From: Bacteroidota bacterium
Lineage (GTDB): Bacteria > Bacteroidota > Bacteroidia > Flavobacteriales > Flavobacteriaceae
Reading direction: 5' to 3'
NCBI GenBank assembly: GCA_947468985.1
Contig: CANINJ010000114.1
Coordinates: 1-6,386, forward strand
DNA: 6,386 nucleotides
How positions within the stretch are numbered: the stretch's first letter is position 1; each line of letters begins with the position of its first letter. The notes under the pieces were generated by a model. It was given only the letters and a program-made list of their open reading frames with translations, did no database searches and was not told the DNA's origin. The position numbers and the translations under genes are program-made. Shown piece by piece: positions 5,197-6,386 of this stretch.

Positions 5197-6386
5197 ATGA
5201 TTCACTTCTTCGGAAACCAGACCAATACGGTTTTTGCTGTTCAATCGCAAAACGAACTTTCTGCCCAAGACATTTCAAAATTAAACTGGCTTTTTGGCAA
5301 TTCAAATAAAATAGAGAAATCCGTTCTAAATACAATTGGAACGGATTTTTTTATAGGCCCACGAGCCACAATGATAACGCCTTGGAGCACCAATGCCGTT
5401 GAAATCACTCAAAATATGGGAATTTCTGGAATTATCAGAATTGAAGAATTTCAAATAGTAACGGCAGATTTCACAGATTTTGACCCGATGCTTTCACAAA
5501 AATATGTTGCGTTACATCAAGATATTTTTACCATAAATAGTCAACCAGAAGCCATTCTTGAAATCGATGATATTGCAAGTTATAACAAATCGGAAGGTTT
5601 GGCTTTGAGCCAAGAAGAAGTTGATTATTTGGATACTTTATCCATTAAAATAGGACGAAAACTAACCGATTCTGAAGTTTTTGGTTTTTCACAAGCCAAT
5701 TCAGAACATTGTCGTCACAAAATTTTCAACGGAACTTTTGTAATTGATGGAGAAGAAATGCCTTCTTCCCTATTCAAATTAATCAAGAAAACATCTGCTG
5801 AAAATCCAAACGATATTGTTTCTGCTTACAAAGATAATGTGGCGTTTGTAAAAGGACCACGAGTGCAGCAATTTGCACCAAAAAGTGCTGACAAACCTGA
5901 TTTCTATGAAACCAAAGATTTTGATTCTGTAATTTCATTAAAAGCAGAAACTCATAATTTCCCAACAACTGTTGAGCCTTTTAATGGAGCAGCAACAGGT
6001 TCTGGCGGAGAAATTCGTGACCGATTAGCTGGCGGACAAGGTTCATTACCATTAGCTGGAACTGCAGTTTATATGACTTCATACTCCCGTTTATCTGAAA
6101 ATAAACCTTGGGAAAACGGAATGGCAGAAAGAAAATGGTTGTATCAAACACCAATGGATATTTTGATAAAAGCCTCAAACGGTGCCTCCGATTTTGGAAA
6201 TAAATTTGGTCAACCTTTAATTACGGGTTCTATTTTAACCTTTGAACACGAAGAAAACAACCGCAAATTAGGTTACGACAAAGTGATCATGCAAGCAGGT
6301 GGAATTGGTTACGGAAAATTAGATCAAGCCATCAAGCAAAAACCTAAAGCGGGTGATAAAATCGTGATTTTGGGTGGTGATAATTA
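5197..6386 (+). CDS. purL: Phosphoribosylformylglycinamidine synthase PurL, large single-chain type (3' partial)
   Basis: PurL converts FGAR, glutamine and ATP to FGAM, the fourth step of de novo purine synthesis, in the cytoplasm. The frame runs from ATG at 5197 to the window edge without a stop (396 whole codons); the full protein of this type is about 1,200-1,300 residues, so roughly a third is seen. Residues 1 to ~150 form the PurS-like N-terminal domain (GPRATMITPWSTNAVEITQN at 55-74). The linker domain follows, with the signature QANSEHCRHKIFNG (166-179). The first ATP-binding FGAM synthase domain begins near 245: AETHNFPTTVEPFNGAATGSG (250-270, with His253) and GGEIRDRLAGGQGS. Presence of both the PurS-like domain and the linker in one chain excludes the small PurS/PurQ/PurL system. 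The glutaminase domain would lie beyond the window. A terminator-like hairpin occurs inside codons 39-52 and is described under findings. Confidence 0.96.
   Translation, partial: MIHFFGNQTNTVFAVQSQNELSAQDISKLNWLFGNSNKIEKSVLNTIGTDFFIGPRATMITPWSTNAVEITQNMGISGIIRIEEFQIVTADFTDFDPMLSQKYVALHQDIFTINSQPEAILEIDDIASYNKSEGLALSQEEVDYLDTLSIKIGRKLTDSEVFGFSQANSEHCRHKIFNGTFVIDGEEMPSSLFKLIKKTSAENPNDIVSAYKDNVAFVKGPRVQQFAPKSADKPDFYETKDFDSVISLKAETHNFPTTVEPFNGAATGSGGEIRDRLAGGQGSLPLAGTAVYMTSYSRLSENKPWENGMAERKWLYQTPMDILIKASNGASDFGNKFGQPLITGSILTFEHEENNRKLGYDKVIMQAGGIGYGKLDQAIKQKPKAGDKIVILGGDN
5313..5352 (+). terminator. Intragenic terminator-like hairpin in early purL (possible attenuator)
   Basis: AAATCCGTTC (5317-5326) pairs perfectly with GAACGGATTT (5339-5348) over 10 bp with five G-C pairs. 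The right arm runs directly into four more T, giving a seven-T run at 5346-5352. The stem can be lengthened outward by A-U and G-U pairs (5313-5316 with 5349-5352) and inward by up to three more (U5327-G5338, A5328-U5337, A5329-U5336). The shape is that of an intrinsic terminator on the plus strand, but it lies wholly inside the purL frame, 120 bases after the start codon. Function as attenuator or early terminator is only inferred; translation of purL would normally suppress it. Confidence 0.4.

Noticed and set aside
5783..6178. Two minus-strand open frames of 61 and 65 codons
   Set aside because: Both are antisense to conserved purL sequence, and the plus-strand reading is unambiguous.

Overview
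The window looks like a piece of a Flavobacteriaceae (Flavobacterium-like, Bacteroidota) chromosome. The evidence is the AT-rich sequence, the lack of Shine-Dalgarno sites (starts are preceded by A-rich leaders), promoters of the Bacteroidota TTTG-N19/20-TAnnTTTG form, a type IX secretion (T9SS) sorting domain, a Bacteroidota-style lipoprotein, bacillithiol and menaquinone genes, and a single-chain PurL. No mobile element, CRISPR array or defence locus is visible, and most of the content is ordinary housekeeping sequence.

Layout from left to right: (1) positions 1-941, plus strand: the 3' part of a secreted endonuclease I-type nuclease with a C-terminal T9SS sorting domain; its true start lies outside the window. 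(2) 974-1001: a perfect 12-bp hairpin that ends transcription from both sides. (3) 1011-1085, minus strand: tRNA-His(GUG), with a textbook Bacteroidota promoter at 1100-1130. (4) 1147-3390, minus strand: a compact operon reading hotdog thioesterase, then isochorismate synthase (MenF type), then bacillithiol deacetylase BshB1. The last two overlap by 4 bases, and there is no terminator before the tRNA. (5) 3391-3568: a divergent intergenic region. (6) 3569-5113, plus strand: an uncharacterised beta-helix lipoprotein. (7) 5197-6386, plus strand: the first 396 codons of purL, cut by the window edge.

Functionally, the thioesterase and isochorismate synthase fit two steps of menaquinone synthesis: DHNA-CoA hydrolysis and chorismate to isochorismate. 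BshB1 makes the GlcN-malate precursor of bacillithiol, the low-molecular-weight thiol. PurL is the fourth step of de novo purine synthesis. The nuclease and the lipoprotein are envelope or secreted functions.

The observation most worth a second look is a terminator-like hairpin with a U tract inside the purL reading frame (5313-5352), about 120 bases after the start codon and downstream of a recognisable promoter. It could be an attenuator or simply coding sequence that happens to fold. I did not find a clearly new biological system here.
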